Positions 18,248-27,931 of a DNA stretch of 63,628 bases are shown piece after piece (within the stretch, counting starts at the first letter, position 1; each line of letters begins with the position of its first letter). The stretch lies in contig CACWYB010000009.1 of NCBI GenBank assembly GCA_902765005.1, positions 1-63,628 on the forward strand. Reading direction: 5' to 3'. The position numbers were made by a program, and so were the translations under genes. The DNA is from an uncultured Eubacteriales bacterium (GTDB taxonomy: Bacteria > Bacillota > Clostridia > Christensenellales > CAG-138). A model generated the notes under the pieces. That model was given only the letters and a program-made list of their open reading frames with translations, was not told the origin of the DNA and did not search any database.

Positions 18248-19500
18248 GCTCTTGCCTCCAAAACTTCCTGTTCGTATGCTTCGATCTCGGCGAACCATTC
18301 CCCGTCAACAGGCTTGCCGCACCGGCGGCAGTACTCATCCCACACTTCCCCGAAGGGCAGGGTCTTGAGCTCCTCCTGGCAAACCATGAGCTTGGTGAAG
18401 TTGCCCTCGTCCTGCAGCGTTTTGAGCGCCTCGTTGGGCTGCAGCAGGGCGAAGAGCAGCGCCTTCTGCACGTTCCGGTAGCCCGTGACCCAGGCGGAGA
18501 TACGGTTGATGCTGGCGTCGAAGTAATCGAGAGCGATGTGCACCCGGCCGTCCAGGCCACCGCAGCGCACGATCTCCCGGGCGATCTCGCGCGTCTCGTC
18601 GTCAAAGAGCACCACATGATCGGAATCCCAGCGAATGGGCCGGGTCACGTGGAGGGCGATCTCAGGGAAGAAGGCCAGAAGGGCGGGGATCTTGTCGCTG
18701 ACCACCTCCGTGGGGTGATAGTGGCCGTTGTCCATGAGGGGGATGCACTTATCCCGGTTTATGGCGGCGTAGGAGAGGGCGAACTCGGCGCTGCCCACGG
18801 TGTACGCCTCCACGCCGATGCCGAAGACCTTGCTTTCGATGCAGGGCTTCACCTTGTTAAAATCATAGGGCTCGGTGAGAATCTCGTCGATGCTCTCCCG
18901 ATACCGCTGCCGGGGGCCCATCCGATCGGAGGGGATGTCCTTGAAGCCGTCCCCGGTCCAGATGTTCATAACGCAGGGCTCGCCCAGCTCCTCCGCAAGG
19001 TAACTGGAGATGCGGATGCAGGCCTTGCCGTGATCAATCCAGAACTTTCGGGTCTGCTCGTTGGGGCTGGACAGGGTCAGGGGGTCGCAGTTAGGATGGG
19101 AAAAGAAGGTGGGGTTGAAGTCGCAGCCCAGGCCACGGTCCTTGCAGAATTTCACCCACTTGGCAAAATGCCTGGGTTCCAGCTTGTCCCGATCCGCCCA
19201 GTCGCCGTCCTCGAAGATGGCGTAGCTGGCATGCAGGTTCATCTTAGGCCTGCCGGGGATTAGCTTCAACGCCTCGTCCAAATCGGCCATCAGTTCCTCC
19301 GGCGTGCGGGCACGGCCGGGATAGTTGCCGGTGGTCTGGATGCCGCCGGTCAGGGGCTTATTGGGGTCGGTATCGAAGCCCCGCACGTCGTCCCCCTGCC
19401 AGCAGTGCAGGCTGACAGGCACGGTCTTGAGCCGCGCGATGGCTGCTTCCGCGTCCACGCCACAGCGGGCATACTTTTCCTTCGCTTCGCTGAAACTCAT
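18244..19500 (-). CDS. rhaA: L-rhamnose isomerase
   Basis: 418 residues, converts L-rhamnose to L-rhamnulose. Family hallmarks include HCWQGDDVRGFD, NLHASYAIF and the metal-site region LMDNGHYHPTEVVSDK. Length matches bacterial RhaA. It overlaps rhaB and rhaD by 4 nt each, so the three catabolic enzymes are translationally coupled. Confidence 0.97.
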   Translation of the reverse strand: MSFSEAKEKYARCGVDAEAAIARLKTVPVSLHCWQGDDVRGFDTDPNKPLTGGIQTTGNYPGRARTPEELMADLDEALKLIPGRPKMNLHASYAIFEDGDWADRDKLEPRHFAKWVKFCKDRGLGCDFNPTFFSHPNCDPLTLSSPNEQTRKFWIDHGKACIRISSYLAEELGEPCVMNIWTGDGFKDIPSDRMGPRQRYRESIDEILTEPYDFNKVKPCIESKVFGIGVEAYTVGSAEFALSYAAINRDKCIPLMDNGHYHPTEVVSDKIPALLAFFPEIALHVTRPIRWDSDHVVLFDDETREIAREIVRCGGLDGRVHIALDYFDASINRISAWVTGYRNVQKALLFALLQPNEALKTLQDEGNFTKLMVCQEELKTLPFGEVWDEYCRRCGKPVDGEWFAEIEAYEQEVLEARA

Positions 19501-20771
19501 GCTTCTTCCTCCATCTGTATTTTCAAATTTCCCAATGCCGTTGCCTCGATGGGCAGGGCGATCACTTGTTTACCGGTGGCTTCTTCCGTCAGGCGGTTCA
19601 AAAAGCCGTTCTTCGCGCCGCCGCCCACGATGTAAAGCTTGTCGTATGATTTGCCCGTGTTCCGCTCCAATTCCTCGATGGCCGCTTTATAGGACAGGGC
19701 CAGGGACCGATAGGCGCAGCGGAAGTAATCGCCGATGGTGCAGGGCCTGGTTTTCAGGGCTGCATCAAAGGCTGCCGCCATGCGCTTCGGGGCCAGGAAT
19801 GCGTTGTCGTTGGCGTCCACGGTTTCGCCAAACCCGCTCTCCTCCGCTTCCTTTGTGATCTCGTTCCAGGGCTTGCCCGGGCAGAGCTCGTCCCGCAGCC
19901 GGTTCGCCAACCACATGCCCATGATGTTCTTCTGAAACCGTGTGTAGCCCACGCCGCCCTCGTTGGACCAGTTGGCCTGCCGGCTCTCCTCGTCCGTAAT
20001 AGGCGCGGGGACCTTGACCCCCAGCAGGGACCAGGTGCCGCTGGAAATATAAGGTTCGTTCCCCGCCATGGGGATGCCCTCCACGGCGCTGCCCGTGTCG
20101 TGGGTAGCACACAGAACGACCTTGATCCCCTCATATTCCCCGATCACCGTCCCCGGCTGCTGGAGCTTATGGAACAGGCCTTTTGGAAGGTCGAGCGCTT
20201 CTATGATCCCTGGATCGTACTCCCCCGTCTTCGCGCTGACCATGCCGCCGGTGGTGGCGTTGGTATACTCGTGGGCTTTTGCCCCGCAAAGGCGGTGCAT
20301 GAGGTATGCGGGGATCATAAGGAAGTCCGTGACGCCTTCCAGCCGCCCGGCTTCTTTATCCGCGAACAGCTGATAAATGGTGTTGAAAGGCTGGAACTGG
20401 ATGCCGGTGCGGGTATACAGCTCGGAGAAGGCCATGCGTTCATGGACCTTCTCGATGACCGCTTCCGTGCGTCCGTCCCGGTAAGCGTAGACCGGGTATA
20501 CGGTCTCGTCGCCGCGCATAAGAACGTAGTCCACACCCCAGGTGTCGATGGAAAGGGATTCAATCTTTCCGAAGCGCGCCACGGCTTCGGCGATGCCCGC
20601 TTTCACATAGGAAAGCAGGGCATCCATGTCCCAGCAAAGATGGCCGTCCGTTTCCACAACCCCATTGGGGAAACGGTAGACCTCCTCTGTTCTCAGCTGG
20701 TCGTCCTCCCGCCAGCCCACGATGTGCCGGCCGGAGGAGGCGCCGATGTCGATGGCAAGATAACGCTTCAT
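19497..20771 (-). CDS. rhaB: Rhamnulokinase
   Basis: 424 residues, FGGY-family kinase phosphorylating L-rhamnulose. N-terminal phosphate motif AIDIGASSGRH, the central SIDTWGVDYV and CATHDTGSAVEGIP segments, and the adenosine motif IVGGGAKNGFLNRL are intact. The short form (under 450 residues) resembles other Bacillota RhaB proteins. ATG 20771 overlaps the GH78 stop by 4 nt. Confidence 0.96.
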   Translation of the reverse strand: MKRYLAIDIGASSGRHIVGWREDDQLRTEEVYRFPNGVVETDGHLCWDMDALLSYVKAGIAEAVARFGKIESLSIDTWGVDYVLMRGDETVYPVYAYRDGRTEAVIEKVHERMAFSELYTRTGIQFQPFNTIYQLFADKEAGRLEGVTDFLMIPAYLMHRLCGAKAHEYTNATTGGMVSAKTGEYDPGIIEALDLPKGLFHKLQQPGTVIGEYEGIKVVLCATHDTGSAVEGIPMAGNEPYISSGTWSLLGVKVPAPITDEESRQANWSNEGGVGYTRFQKNIMGMWLANRLRDELCPGKPWNEITKEAEESGFGETVDANDNAFLAPKRMAAAFDAALKTRPCTIGDYFRCAYRSLALSYKAAIEELERNTGKSYDKLYIVGGGAKNGFLNRLTEEATGKQVIALPIEATALGNLKIQMEEEA

Positions 20772-22231
20772 TCTGAAAAATACTTCCTCAAAAAGTATGC
20801 CGGGGCACAGCTCCACGCGTGGCAGTAGCTCAATACGATCGTGCCGCCGTACGGGGATTCGTTCGGGTCATCCGGGTTGTACAGCTCCCAGAAGGTATCC
20901 GCGCCTTCCTTCGCCATGCCGCCCCAGTAGGCGCGCAGAATCTCCAGCGCCTGTGTTTTTCTGCCGGCGTCGATCAGCGCCTGCACATAATGATGGTACA
21001 TGTACGGTGTGACCATGCCGACCGCATCCGGTGCTTCCTTCGCGCGGTCGAGAATGCCCGCATCGTTCGTGACGCCGCCAAGGATCATCCAAACCTGCGA
21101 GGCGATGGAAACCTGACAGTCTGCGCCGCTGATGAACACGCCCTTCTCCTCATCGTAGAGATACCGCAGAGCGGCGCTTCGCTTGGCTTCATAGTCCTGC
21201 ATAAAGGCGCGTTCCCCTTCGATATCGCCGAGGATCGCCGCGATCCGTGCCGCCGCCTTTTCGCAGTAGAGGTAGATGCCCTGCGCCGACGCCTGCTTGT
21301 TGAGCGAAAGATTCCAGTCGACAAAGCACCAGCCGAGTCGGTCGCTGTCGCGCACGATGCCGGTTTCGCCAAACGATTCCGCCGCCATGGCGATCTGCCG
21401 TTTTGCCGTATCCCACAGCTCAAAAAGCGTTTCCCTGTCCCCCGTCGCTTCGTAATAATCCAGCAACGTGGGCACGAACAGGAGGGAATAATCAAACATG
21501 GCGGTGTCGTCTGCTTCGATTTCCGGCTCCGTGAAGATCGCCGCGCTGAGCCTGCCGTTTTCAAAGGTGCTGCCTGCAAACAGATACAGGCACCGCTTGA
21601 CCAAATCGAACTGCCGGTAGGTTTCGGCATTGGCCAGCGCCTGCAGCCGAAGGTCTCCGAGCCAAAGCCTTCTGTCCCGCTTCGGTCCGTCCTCGAAAAC
21701 ATCCTGCATACAATCATGCAGCGTCCTGCAGGCAATGCGATCGATCGCCAAAAGCTCCGCGTCCTGCGTTTCATACGGCTTCAAATCGGCATCATCCGCC
21801 GAAGAAACGGCTTCGCAGCTTGCCTCTTCCACCTTGAGCCGATACTTTGTGCTGATGCCGAGAACGGTGAGCTTCAGGTATCGAAACGCATACCGGCGCG
21901 GCAGACGGATCCGACAGGGAAACGTATCGAGATGAATGCGCTCCTGCTGGATCCAGCTTTTGCTGACCCAGCCATGATACTTGTCCGCATCCTCGGAGAG
22001 CTCCTGTTTCCGTTCCGCAAGCTGCAATTCGATCCATGCGGGCGCGTCCGGATGGCTGCCCTCCGTGGAGAAGCTCAGCGTAACGTATCCGACCAGGTGC
22101 TCCTGAAAATCGAACAGGACGGACTCTCCTTCCCCCAATGATCCCTCATGAGGCATCGCATATACCGTCCGTCTGTTCAGTTCCGGTTTCAATGATTCTG
22201 CCGTATTCAAAAATGATTTGTTTCGCTTCAT
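20768..22231 (-). CDS. Alpha-L-rhamnosidase-like glycoside hydrolase (GH78 type)
   Basis: 487 residues, shorter than most GH78 enzymes and without a signal peptide, so intracellular. An N-terminal beta-sandwich (about 1-170) precedes an (alpha/alpha)6 barrel. The GH78 signature DCPxRxERxxWxGD appears as EDGPKRDRRLWLGD, and a late TFWELYNP segment may hold the general base. It would release L-rhamnose from imported oligosaccharides for RhaABD. It overlaps rhaB by 4 nt and starts 5 nt after the phosphoglucomutase stop. Rhamnosidase specificity is supported by the operon rather than by sequence alone. Confidence 0.85.
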   Translation of the reverse strand: MKRNKSFLNTAESLKPELNRRTVYAMPHEGSLGEGESVLFDFQEHLVGYVTLSFSTEGSHPDAPAWIELQLAERKQELSEDADKYHGWVSKSWIQQERIHLDTFPCRIRLPRRYAFRYLKLTVLGISTKYRLKVEEASCEAVSSADDADLKPYETQDAELLAIDRIACRTLHDCMQDVFEDGPKRDRRLWLGDLRLQALANAETYRQFDLVKRCLYLFAGSTFENGRLSAAIFTEPEIEADDTAMFDYSLLFVPTLLDYYEATGDRETLFELWDTAKRQIAMAAESFGETGIVRDSDRLGWCFVDWNLSLNKQASAQGIYLYCEKAAARIAAILGDIEGERAFMQDYEAKRSAALRYLYDEEKGVFISGADCQVSIASQVWMILGGVTNDAGILDRAKEAPDAVGMVTPYMYHHYVQALIDAGRKTQALEILRAYWGGMAKEGADTFWELYNPDDPNESPYGGTIVLSYCHAWSCAPAYFLRKYFSE

Positions 22232-22236
22232 CTTGC

Positions 22237-22878
22237 TTATAAAATCTGCAAAAGCTCCTCTACCGACGTCAGGTTCCAATCGCCGGCGTGTTCTTTGGAT
22301 GCGTCGCCGACGCACGCCGCTTTCATGCCGCCGTCATGCGCCGCCTGCACGCCGGACACCGCATCCTCCACCACAAGGCATCGGGCGGGAGCGGCATTCA
22401 GCATCTGCGCGGCTTTCAAAAAGACTTCCGGATCGGGCTTCGAGCGCGTAATGTTGTTGCCGTCGCAGATCGCATCGAAGAATCCGGTAAGGCCGATCTG
22501 CTGCAGGATAAACGGTGTGTTTTTGGACGACGATCCGATAGCTAAAAGATATCCTTTTTTGCGCAGGCCGTCAAGGGTTTCCTTCACCTCTGCGAGCAGG
22601 TCTTCCGGCGTCATCTCAGAGAGGAGCTGCTTGTAGATCTCGTTCTTTTGCGCTGCGAGCGCGTCCTTCTCCGCCTGGGAAAACGCACAGGGGCTTTGCT
22701 CCAGAATGATGTCCAGGCTTGCCATGCGGCTCACGCCCCGCAGGCGGTTGTTGATCGTGCGGTCGAAGGGAACCCCGATGCTGTCCGCGAGTGTCTTCCA
22801 CGCGCGATAATGGTATTCGTCCGTATAGCAGATGACGCCGTCCAGATCAAAGATGATAGCGTCAAATTGCTTCACCAT
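22237..22878 (-). CDS. pgmB: Beta-phosphoglucomutase (HAD superfamily)
   Basis: 213 residues. FDLDGVICYTDEYHYRAW carries both catalytic aspartates (DxD) and the cap-domain HYRAW motif of beta-PGMs. LRGVSRMASL, GSSSKNTPFIL and the VVEDAVSGVQAA motif IV follow. It converts beta-glucose-1-phosphate to glucose-6-phosphate. No inverting maltose-type phosphorylase is seen in this operon, so the source of its substrate is unclear. It overlaps the GH3 gene by 7 nt. Confidence 0.93.
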   Translation of the reverse strand: MVKQFDAIIFDLDGVICYTDEYHYRAWKTLADSIGVPFDRTINNRLRGVSRMASLDIILEQSPCAFSQAEKDALAAQKNEIYKQLLSEMTPEDLLAEVKETLDGLRKKGYLLAIGSSSKNTPFILQQIGLTGFFDAICDGNNITRSKPDPEVFLKAAQMLNAAPARCLVVEDAVSGVQAAHDGGMKAACVGDASKEHAGDWNLTSVEELLQIL

Positions 22879-24608
22879 TTCGTATCCTCCCTCCCGCAGA
22901 ACGGGTCGATGGGGCTTTTCCCCGTAAACGGGCTCCGTCCCATGAGCTTCTCCATGATCGCCTCACGTACATCCGGCGTTCCGGCATAGGCGTTGATGTA
23001 GGTTTTGATCATCGGCGCATCGAACAGATGATACGGATACGCCGTGCTGATCATGAGTGTCGGCACCTCGGACACGAACCAGGGCGCATCGTCTCCGAGG
23101 CCGAAGGTTACGTTCCAGTTCAGGCGAAGCGTCGTGTTGTTCGAGGCGTTCTCCATGTTGCAGATATACACATACAGATCGTACGCCTTGTGCACCTCGC
23201 CGATGCTGCGGTACATCTCGTGGAGCAGCCCAATCTTTTCCGGCGGCAGGCTCGGGATATTCGCCATATCCTCTACCGAGACGCTCACCCGGCGGTCACG
23301 CACCGTGACGGCGAATCCCTCCCGTTCAAACAGTTCTTTCCATGCCTGCACAACGGGATTTTCAGGGCTCATGTCCTTTTGGATCACATTGAGATACACC
23401 CGCCGGAACCGTTCCTTGGAAAGGGGCAACAGGTTCTGGGTATCCTTGACGAGCGTGACCGCCCTGTCCGCAGCTTTCTTCGCCCACGCGCGATGCTGCG
23501 CACAGCCGACGGCTTCAAGCGCGGATGCGTCCGGAACAAGCGCATTTTCTTTTTGTTTTTTGGGCAGATGCAAAGCCGCTTTCAGAGCGAGGATGCGCGT
23601 AACGGCTTCGTCGAGCCGTTCCAACGAGCAAAGCCCCGCTTTCAGACCGTCCAGCAAAAAGGCATAATCCTCATCAAGATCTTTGTTGAACAGGATCATA
23701 TCCGCCCCGGCTTCGATCGCCGTGGGGATGGCCTTCTCCCGGGGCATGGCGGCGGTGAACCCCACCATCGGGGTCGCGTCCGTGCAGACAAGGCCGTTGA
23801 AACCGAGCGTTTCGCGCAGCAGTCCCGTCATCAGCGAACGCGACAGACTGGCGGGAAGAAAGCGTTCCGCTTCGTCTGCATAGGCGGGCAGCGCTATGTG
23901 CCCGACCATAACGGTTTCGGCGCCGTCTTCGATCATGGCGCGGTAAACCCTTCCGTAGCTTTCGTCCCACGCCTTGCAGTCGAGGGAGTTGACGCTTGTT
24001 AAGATATGCTGATCCCGCTCGTCCACGCCGTCGCCGGGGAAGTGCTTGATGGCCACGGCCACGCCGCTTTCCCTGGCGCCGCGCATATGCGCCTTTGCGC
24101 AGGCGATGACCCGATCCGGATCGCTTCCGAACGTGCGCACGTTGGTGATCGGGTTATGAAACTCATAATTGATATCCACGATCGGAGCAAAACTCCAGTT
24201 CATACCGACTGCCGCCCCCTCCGCGCAGGCGACCCTGCCCATGCGATAGGCGTTTTCAACGTCGCCGGTCGCGGACACAAGCATGGGCTGGCCAAAGGAC
24301 GTGCCCTCATAGGCGATGCCGTCGCCGCCGCGTTCCGTGTTCGCCGCCAGCAGCAGCGGGATCTTTGCCATCGACTGGATCGCGCGATGAACGCTTTGAA
24401 TGTTTTCAGCGGTATCGGGCCGATACATCATGCCGCCGACGCCGATCTCACAAATCTGATGGCGCAGCTGGCCCGGCTCAGCGGTCAATCCCATCGGGCA
24501 GAAAACCTGCCCCGCTTTTTCTTCCAGCGTCATGCCCGCCAGTGTTTCTTCGACCCAACGGATCGCTGGCCCATCGAGACAGAACGGTTTTTTCGAGAGA
24601 TCGATCAT
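22872..24608 (-). CDS. Glycoside hydrolase family 3 protein (NagZ-like)
   Basis: 578 residues, no signal peptide. The KHFPGDGVDERDQH motif and the nucleophile-bearing LGFNGLVCTDATPMVGF segment are typical of GH3 enzymes of the beta-N-acetylhexosaminidase branch; a second (beta) domain follows from about residue 370. Beta-glucosidase activity is also possible. Position inside the rhamnoside operon suggests it removes a beta-linked sugar from the imported glycan. Preceded by AGGAG. Confidence 0.9.
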   Translation of the reverse strand: MIDLSKKPFCLDGPAIRWVEETLAGMTLEEKAGQVFCPMGLTAEPGQLRHQICEIGVGGMMYRPDTAENIQSVHRAIQSMAKIPLLLAANTERGGDGIAYEGTSFGQPMLVSATGDVENAYRMGRVACAEGAAVGMNWSFAPIVDINYEFHNPITNVRTFGSDPDRVIACAKAHMRGARESGVAVAIKHFPGDGVDERDQHILTSVNSLDCKAWDESYGRVYRAMIEDGAETVMVGHIALPAYADEAERFLPASLSRSLMTGLLRETLGFNGLVCTDATPMVGFTAAMPREKAIPTAIEAGADMILFNKDLDEDYAFLLDGLKAGLCSLERLDEAVTRILALKAALHLPKKQKENALVPDASALEAVGCAQHRAWAKKAADRAVTLVKDTQNLLPLSKERFRRVYLNVIQKDMSPENPVVQAWKELFEREGFAVTVRDRRVSVSVEDMANIPSLPPEKIGLLHEMYRSIGEVHKAYDLYVYICNMENASNNTTLRLNWNVTFGLGDDAPWFVSEVPTLMISTAYPYHLFDAPMIKTYINAYAGTPDVREAIMEKLMGRSPFTGKSPIDPFCGREDTKW

Positions 24609-24666
24609 GAAAAACTCCTTTTATGATGAGGGGCGATCAAAAATGACCGCCCTCCGATTTGCACCC

Positions 24667-25656
24667 TTATGCTTTGACGGGTTTGAACAGCTTTTTCAGC
24701 AAGCCCTCGTTATTGAGGTAGATCAGGAAGACAACGAGCAGCACGGCGTTGATGATCGACTGCATGGAGGCGCTGATCTCGTTGGAGAACGCGGCGAAAG
24801 TGGAATTGAGCATGGACATGCAGACCGCCGCCAGGAAGTATCCCAGCTTGTCGTTGCTGAACCGTCCGATATAGCCGCCGATAAACATGGGCAAAAACGC
24901 GGTGAACATGATGCCGATGGAGCCGAAGTTCAGAGCGCCGCCATTGATGTTCGAGCTGCGCGCCGCGTTCAGGAAGCCGACGATCCCCATCAATGCGCCG
25001 CAGATGACATAGCACCAGAGGACGTTCGGGATCTCGCGGATGCCGGTGTTGACGGCGACTTTCTGCCCGCTTTGCAGGGCCCTGTAGTCATAGCCGAAAC
25101 GGGTGTGGTCAAAAAGGTAAATCGTCAGCGCAAGCACCGCAGCGATCAGGATCGCGGGATAGTACCAGCTGCCCGCAAACGCGGTCATGGAGGGGTTGCG
25201 CACCTCGTCCATCACATATTTGCCGGAGGTAACGGTAAACGTAATGCCTTCATAAATCAGCGTGACGCCGAGGGAAGCGATGATCGGCGGGATCTTCAGC
25301 GTGACGTACAGCCCGCCGGAAGCGAGCCCCAGAAGGCCGCCGAACAGGATGCCCAAAGCGAGCATCACGATTGCGCTGCCGGTTCCGCCGTTCAGGATAG
25401 CTTTTGTCACCTTGGCTGCAAGTACCGAGGAAAGAACCGCCATGGAGCCCAGCGAAAAGTCGAACCGCCCGCTGCCGAGATTCACCGACAGCGCCATAGT
25501 CGTGATCATCACGATGGCAATGTACTGCACGAAATAGTTGAAGCTTGTCGCGTTTGCGATCATGCTCTTGCCGCCGATCGCGCAGAGGATCAGCAGGATC
25601 GCCGCCGCCATGCACGGGATTGCAAGCGTACCGATGATTCTTCGACTGACTTTCAT
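24667..25656 (-). CDS. Sugar ABC transporter permease (RbsC type)
   Basis: 329 residues, about 8-10 hydrophobic helices in the branched-chain/ribose permease family. The motif LNLGSGRFDFSLGSMAVLSS corresponds to the conserved segment after helix 2, and GIREIPNVLW to the late loop. A paralogous permease is encoded at 26930-27919; the two likely form a heterodimer with the ATPase at 27932. Preceded by GGGAGG. Confidence 0.92.
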   Translation of the reverse strand: MKVSRRIIGTLAIPCMAAAILLILCAIGGKSMIANATSFNYFVQYIAIVMITTMALSVNLGSGRFDFSLGSMAVLSSVLAAKVTKAILNGGTGSAIVMLALGILFGGLLGLASGGLYVTLKIPPIIASLGVTLIYEGITFTVTSGKYVMDEVRNPSMTAFAGSWYYPAILIAAVLALTIYLFDHTRFGYDYRALQSGQKVAVNTGIREIPNVLWCYVICGALMGIVGFLNAARSSNINGGALNFGSIGIMFTAFLPMFIGGYIGRFSNDKLGYFLAAVCMSMLNSTFAAFSNEISASMQSIINAVLLVVFLIYLNNEGLLKKLFKPVKA

Positions 25657-25732
25657 AGTGGATTCCCTCCCGATGGATTTTCTCCCCGGACGAGGCGGGA
25701 ACGCCCCGCCGGGGATGGAATGATCGAACGAA

Positions 25733-26869
25733 TTACTTGGATGCGACCAGCGCCGCGAAATCGGAATAGGAGACCTTGCCGATCACCTTGTCCAGGGCTT
25801 CCTTGTTGAAGATCGGGTTGTCGCCCTTGTCGCCGTTGAAGATGCTGTCAAAGGCAGCGCTGTCGGTGGCCACCAGGTAGTTTTGGCTCAGGGAAAGTGC
25901 GTTGCCGTTCTCATCGCGGACGGGATTGCCCTTGATGGCGTTCAGCGTCGCGGCGAAGATCGGCCCGATGCTGGAGGAATACTTGCCCGCAAGATACACC
26001 AGCGAGCCGTCCTTCATGTTCGCCGCATTGCCGGAAGTGAAGGAATCGATGTCCGCATAGGAGATGTGGGCGCCGTTCAACGCTTCCGCAAAGAACGTGG
26101 TCGCCATGCCGACGGAAAGGAACGCGTCGGGAGCCTGACCGACGATGCCGAAAAGCTCGTCAAAGGTGGTGTCGCCGAAGCCCTGGAAGTAGCCGATCAC
26201 CTGCACGTTGCCGCACGCGACCTTGCTCATATCCACGCCCTGATCGCCGAAGAGCTGACCGGCGATGCCGTCCTTGTCGGAAGCGCCGCCGTAGGTGCAG
26301 CCGAGACCGGCGAGCACGCCCGCGGTGCGGTAGACATGCATGGGGTTGGGAATGAAGGCGCCGTAGATGCCGACGGTCTTCACGCCCTGATCGGCAAAGT
26401 GCTTGCCCATGGCGTAACCGGCGTCAAACTCCGTCTGCATGCTGGGCCCGATCTGGCCGACAAAGTACGGATTGCTCTTATACTGCTCAAACTGCGCGTC
26501 GTCCAGCATGCCGGAAACGACGGCATAGTAGAGCTTGTTCGCCGCAGCGGTTTCGATCTGCGTCGCACGGTCTGCGCTGGAGAGCGACAGGATCGCGTCA
26601 TAGCCCTGCGCCGCGAACTTCTCGATGGCGCTCTTCTCCGCAGCCGCGTCCGCAAGCTGTTCGGTATAGGTGAAGGTCACGCCGTAGTTCTTGGCAATGT
26701 AGTTCTCATAGTAGGCGCGGAAGCCCAGCGCTTCCTCGCCGCTGACGTCTGCCACCAGGACGCCGATCTTGACGGGCTTGTCATCCGCCGCTTTGTTGTC
26801 GCCGCCGCTGCATGCGACAAGGGCGAACACCATCGCAAGGGCAAGAAGCATAGCAAAGATCTTTTTCAT
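25733..26869 (-). CDS. Sugar-binding lipoprotein of an RbsB-type ABC importer
   Basis: 378 residues. Lipobox ALVAC with Cys20, then the PVKIGVLVADVSGEEALGF start of a type I periplasmic binding fold. It sits between the two permease genes. The likely ligand is a rhamnose-containing oligosaccharide or rhamnose, inferred from the catabolic genes downstream. The protein is longer than classical RbsB and somewhat divergent. Confidence 0.88.
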   Translation of the reverse strand: MKKIFAMLLALAMVFALVACSGGDNKAADDKPVKIGVLVADVSGEEALGFRAYYENYIAKNYGVTFTYTEQLADAAAEKSAIEKFAAQGYDAILSLSSADRATQIETAAANKLYYAVVSGMLDDAQFEQYKSNPYFVGQIGPSMQTEFDAGYAMGKHFADQGVKTVGIYGAFIPNPMHVYRTAGVLAGLGCTYGGASDKDGIAGQLFGDQGVDMSKVACGNVQVIGYFQGFGDTTFDELFGIVGQAPDAFLSVGMATTFFAEALNGAHISYADIDSFTSGNAANMKDGSLVYLAGKYSSSIGPIFAATLNAIKGNPVRDENGNALSLSQNYLVATDSAAFDSIFNGDKGDNPIFNKEALDKVIGKVSYSDFAALVASK

Positions 26870-26929
26870 GTTTGTTCCTCCATACTGTTTTATTTGGTTT
26901 GGTGTATAGTAAACGCTTTCACGTTTTGC

Positions 26930-27919
26930 CTATCTGGGCAGCTCCTTGCTGCGGTAATTGATGCCGGTCACATAGACCACGGCGAGGAAGCAGACTGCGG
27001 CGACGATCTGGGAAACGCCGTAGCCTACGCCGGAATCCACTATCAGTTTCAGAATGTTGTTGAGCAGGATATAGCTGAACCCGCCGACCAGCGCGGAATA
27101 GATGCGCGAACGCGGTCCCCCGGAGATCGGCATGCCGCCGAATACGATCGCAACGATGATATTCATGCCGATGCTGCTCGCGGTCGTGGCCGTGACCGAC
27201 GGCGTATACACAAGGGTTAAAAACGCGCCGAGGCCCACGCCGAGGCCCGCCATCACAAAGGCGATGATCGCGTAGGTGTTGATTCGGATGCCGGAAAGCT
27301 GGGCGCATACCGGGTTGCCGCCGAGGAACTTCTGCCTGCGCCCGATCTTCGTGTAGTTGAACACGAAGAAGCAGATCAGCCAGAACGCCGCCAGCACAGC
27401 GATCTTGAAGCCCATGTTGTCCAGCGGCGCAACGACTTCGGAGGGGATGCTGATGCCGCCCAGCGCGCCGCCCCTCGTTGTGATGATCTGCGCCGCAATC
27501 GCGGACAGCACGGACATCATAGCGACGGTCGTGACGAACACCGGAATGTGGAACACCGAAGCGAGCACCGAGCTGAGCAGCGAGCATCCGATGGCGACGC
27601 CGAAGATGACCAGGATCATCAGCGGAAGGCTCTGCGTCGCGTTATAGGTCATGACCCCCAGCGTTGCCGAGAACAGGGTCGATGCGCCCAGGCTGATGTC
27701 GAAGGAGCCGAGGGTATAGATAAAAACCGCACCGGTCGCCACGACCGCCAGCACGATGCCCTCGTTGAAAATGATCTTCAGGTACATATCCAGGCGATAT
27801 CCCTTCGCCTGCACAACGGCGCAGAACAGCCCAAACAAAAGAACCAACGCGAAGAAAGGCAAAACATCGATAATCCGCTGACGGGTCTTGTATCGCTTCA
27901 CGATCTGACTGCTTTCCAT
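26930..27919 (-). CDS. Sugar ABC transporter permease (RbsC type), second paralogue
   Basis: 329 residues, same family as the permease at 24667. Conserved FIYTLGSFDISLGASTLFSA and a late GGMPISGGPRSRIYSALVGG loop. Two distinct permeases in one operon point to a heterodimeric channel. It starts 12 nt after the ATPase stop. Confidence 0.92.
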   Translation of the reverse strand: MESSQIVKRYKTRQRIIDVLPFFALVLLFGLFCAVVQAKGYRLDMYLKIIFNEGIVLAVVATGAVFIYTLGSFDISLGASTLFSATLGVMTYNATQSLPLMILVIFGVAIGCSLLSSVLASVFHIPVFVTTVAMMSVLSAIAAQIITTRGGALGGISIPSEVVAPLDNMGFKIAVLAAFWLICFFVFNYTKIGRRQKFLGGNPVCAQLSGIRINTYAIIAFVMAGLGVGLGAFLTLVYTPSVTATTASSIGMNIIVAIVFGGMPISGGPRSRIYSALVGGFSYILLNNILKLIVDSGVGYGVSQIVAAVCFLAVVYVTGINYRSKELPR

Positions 27920-27931
27920 CTTCGTTACCTC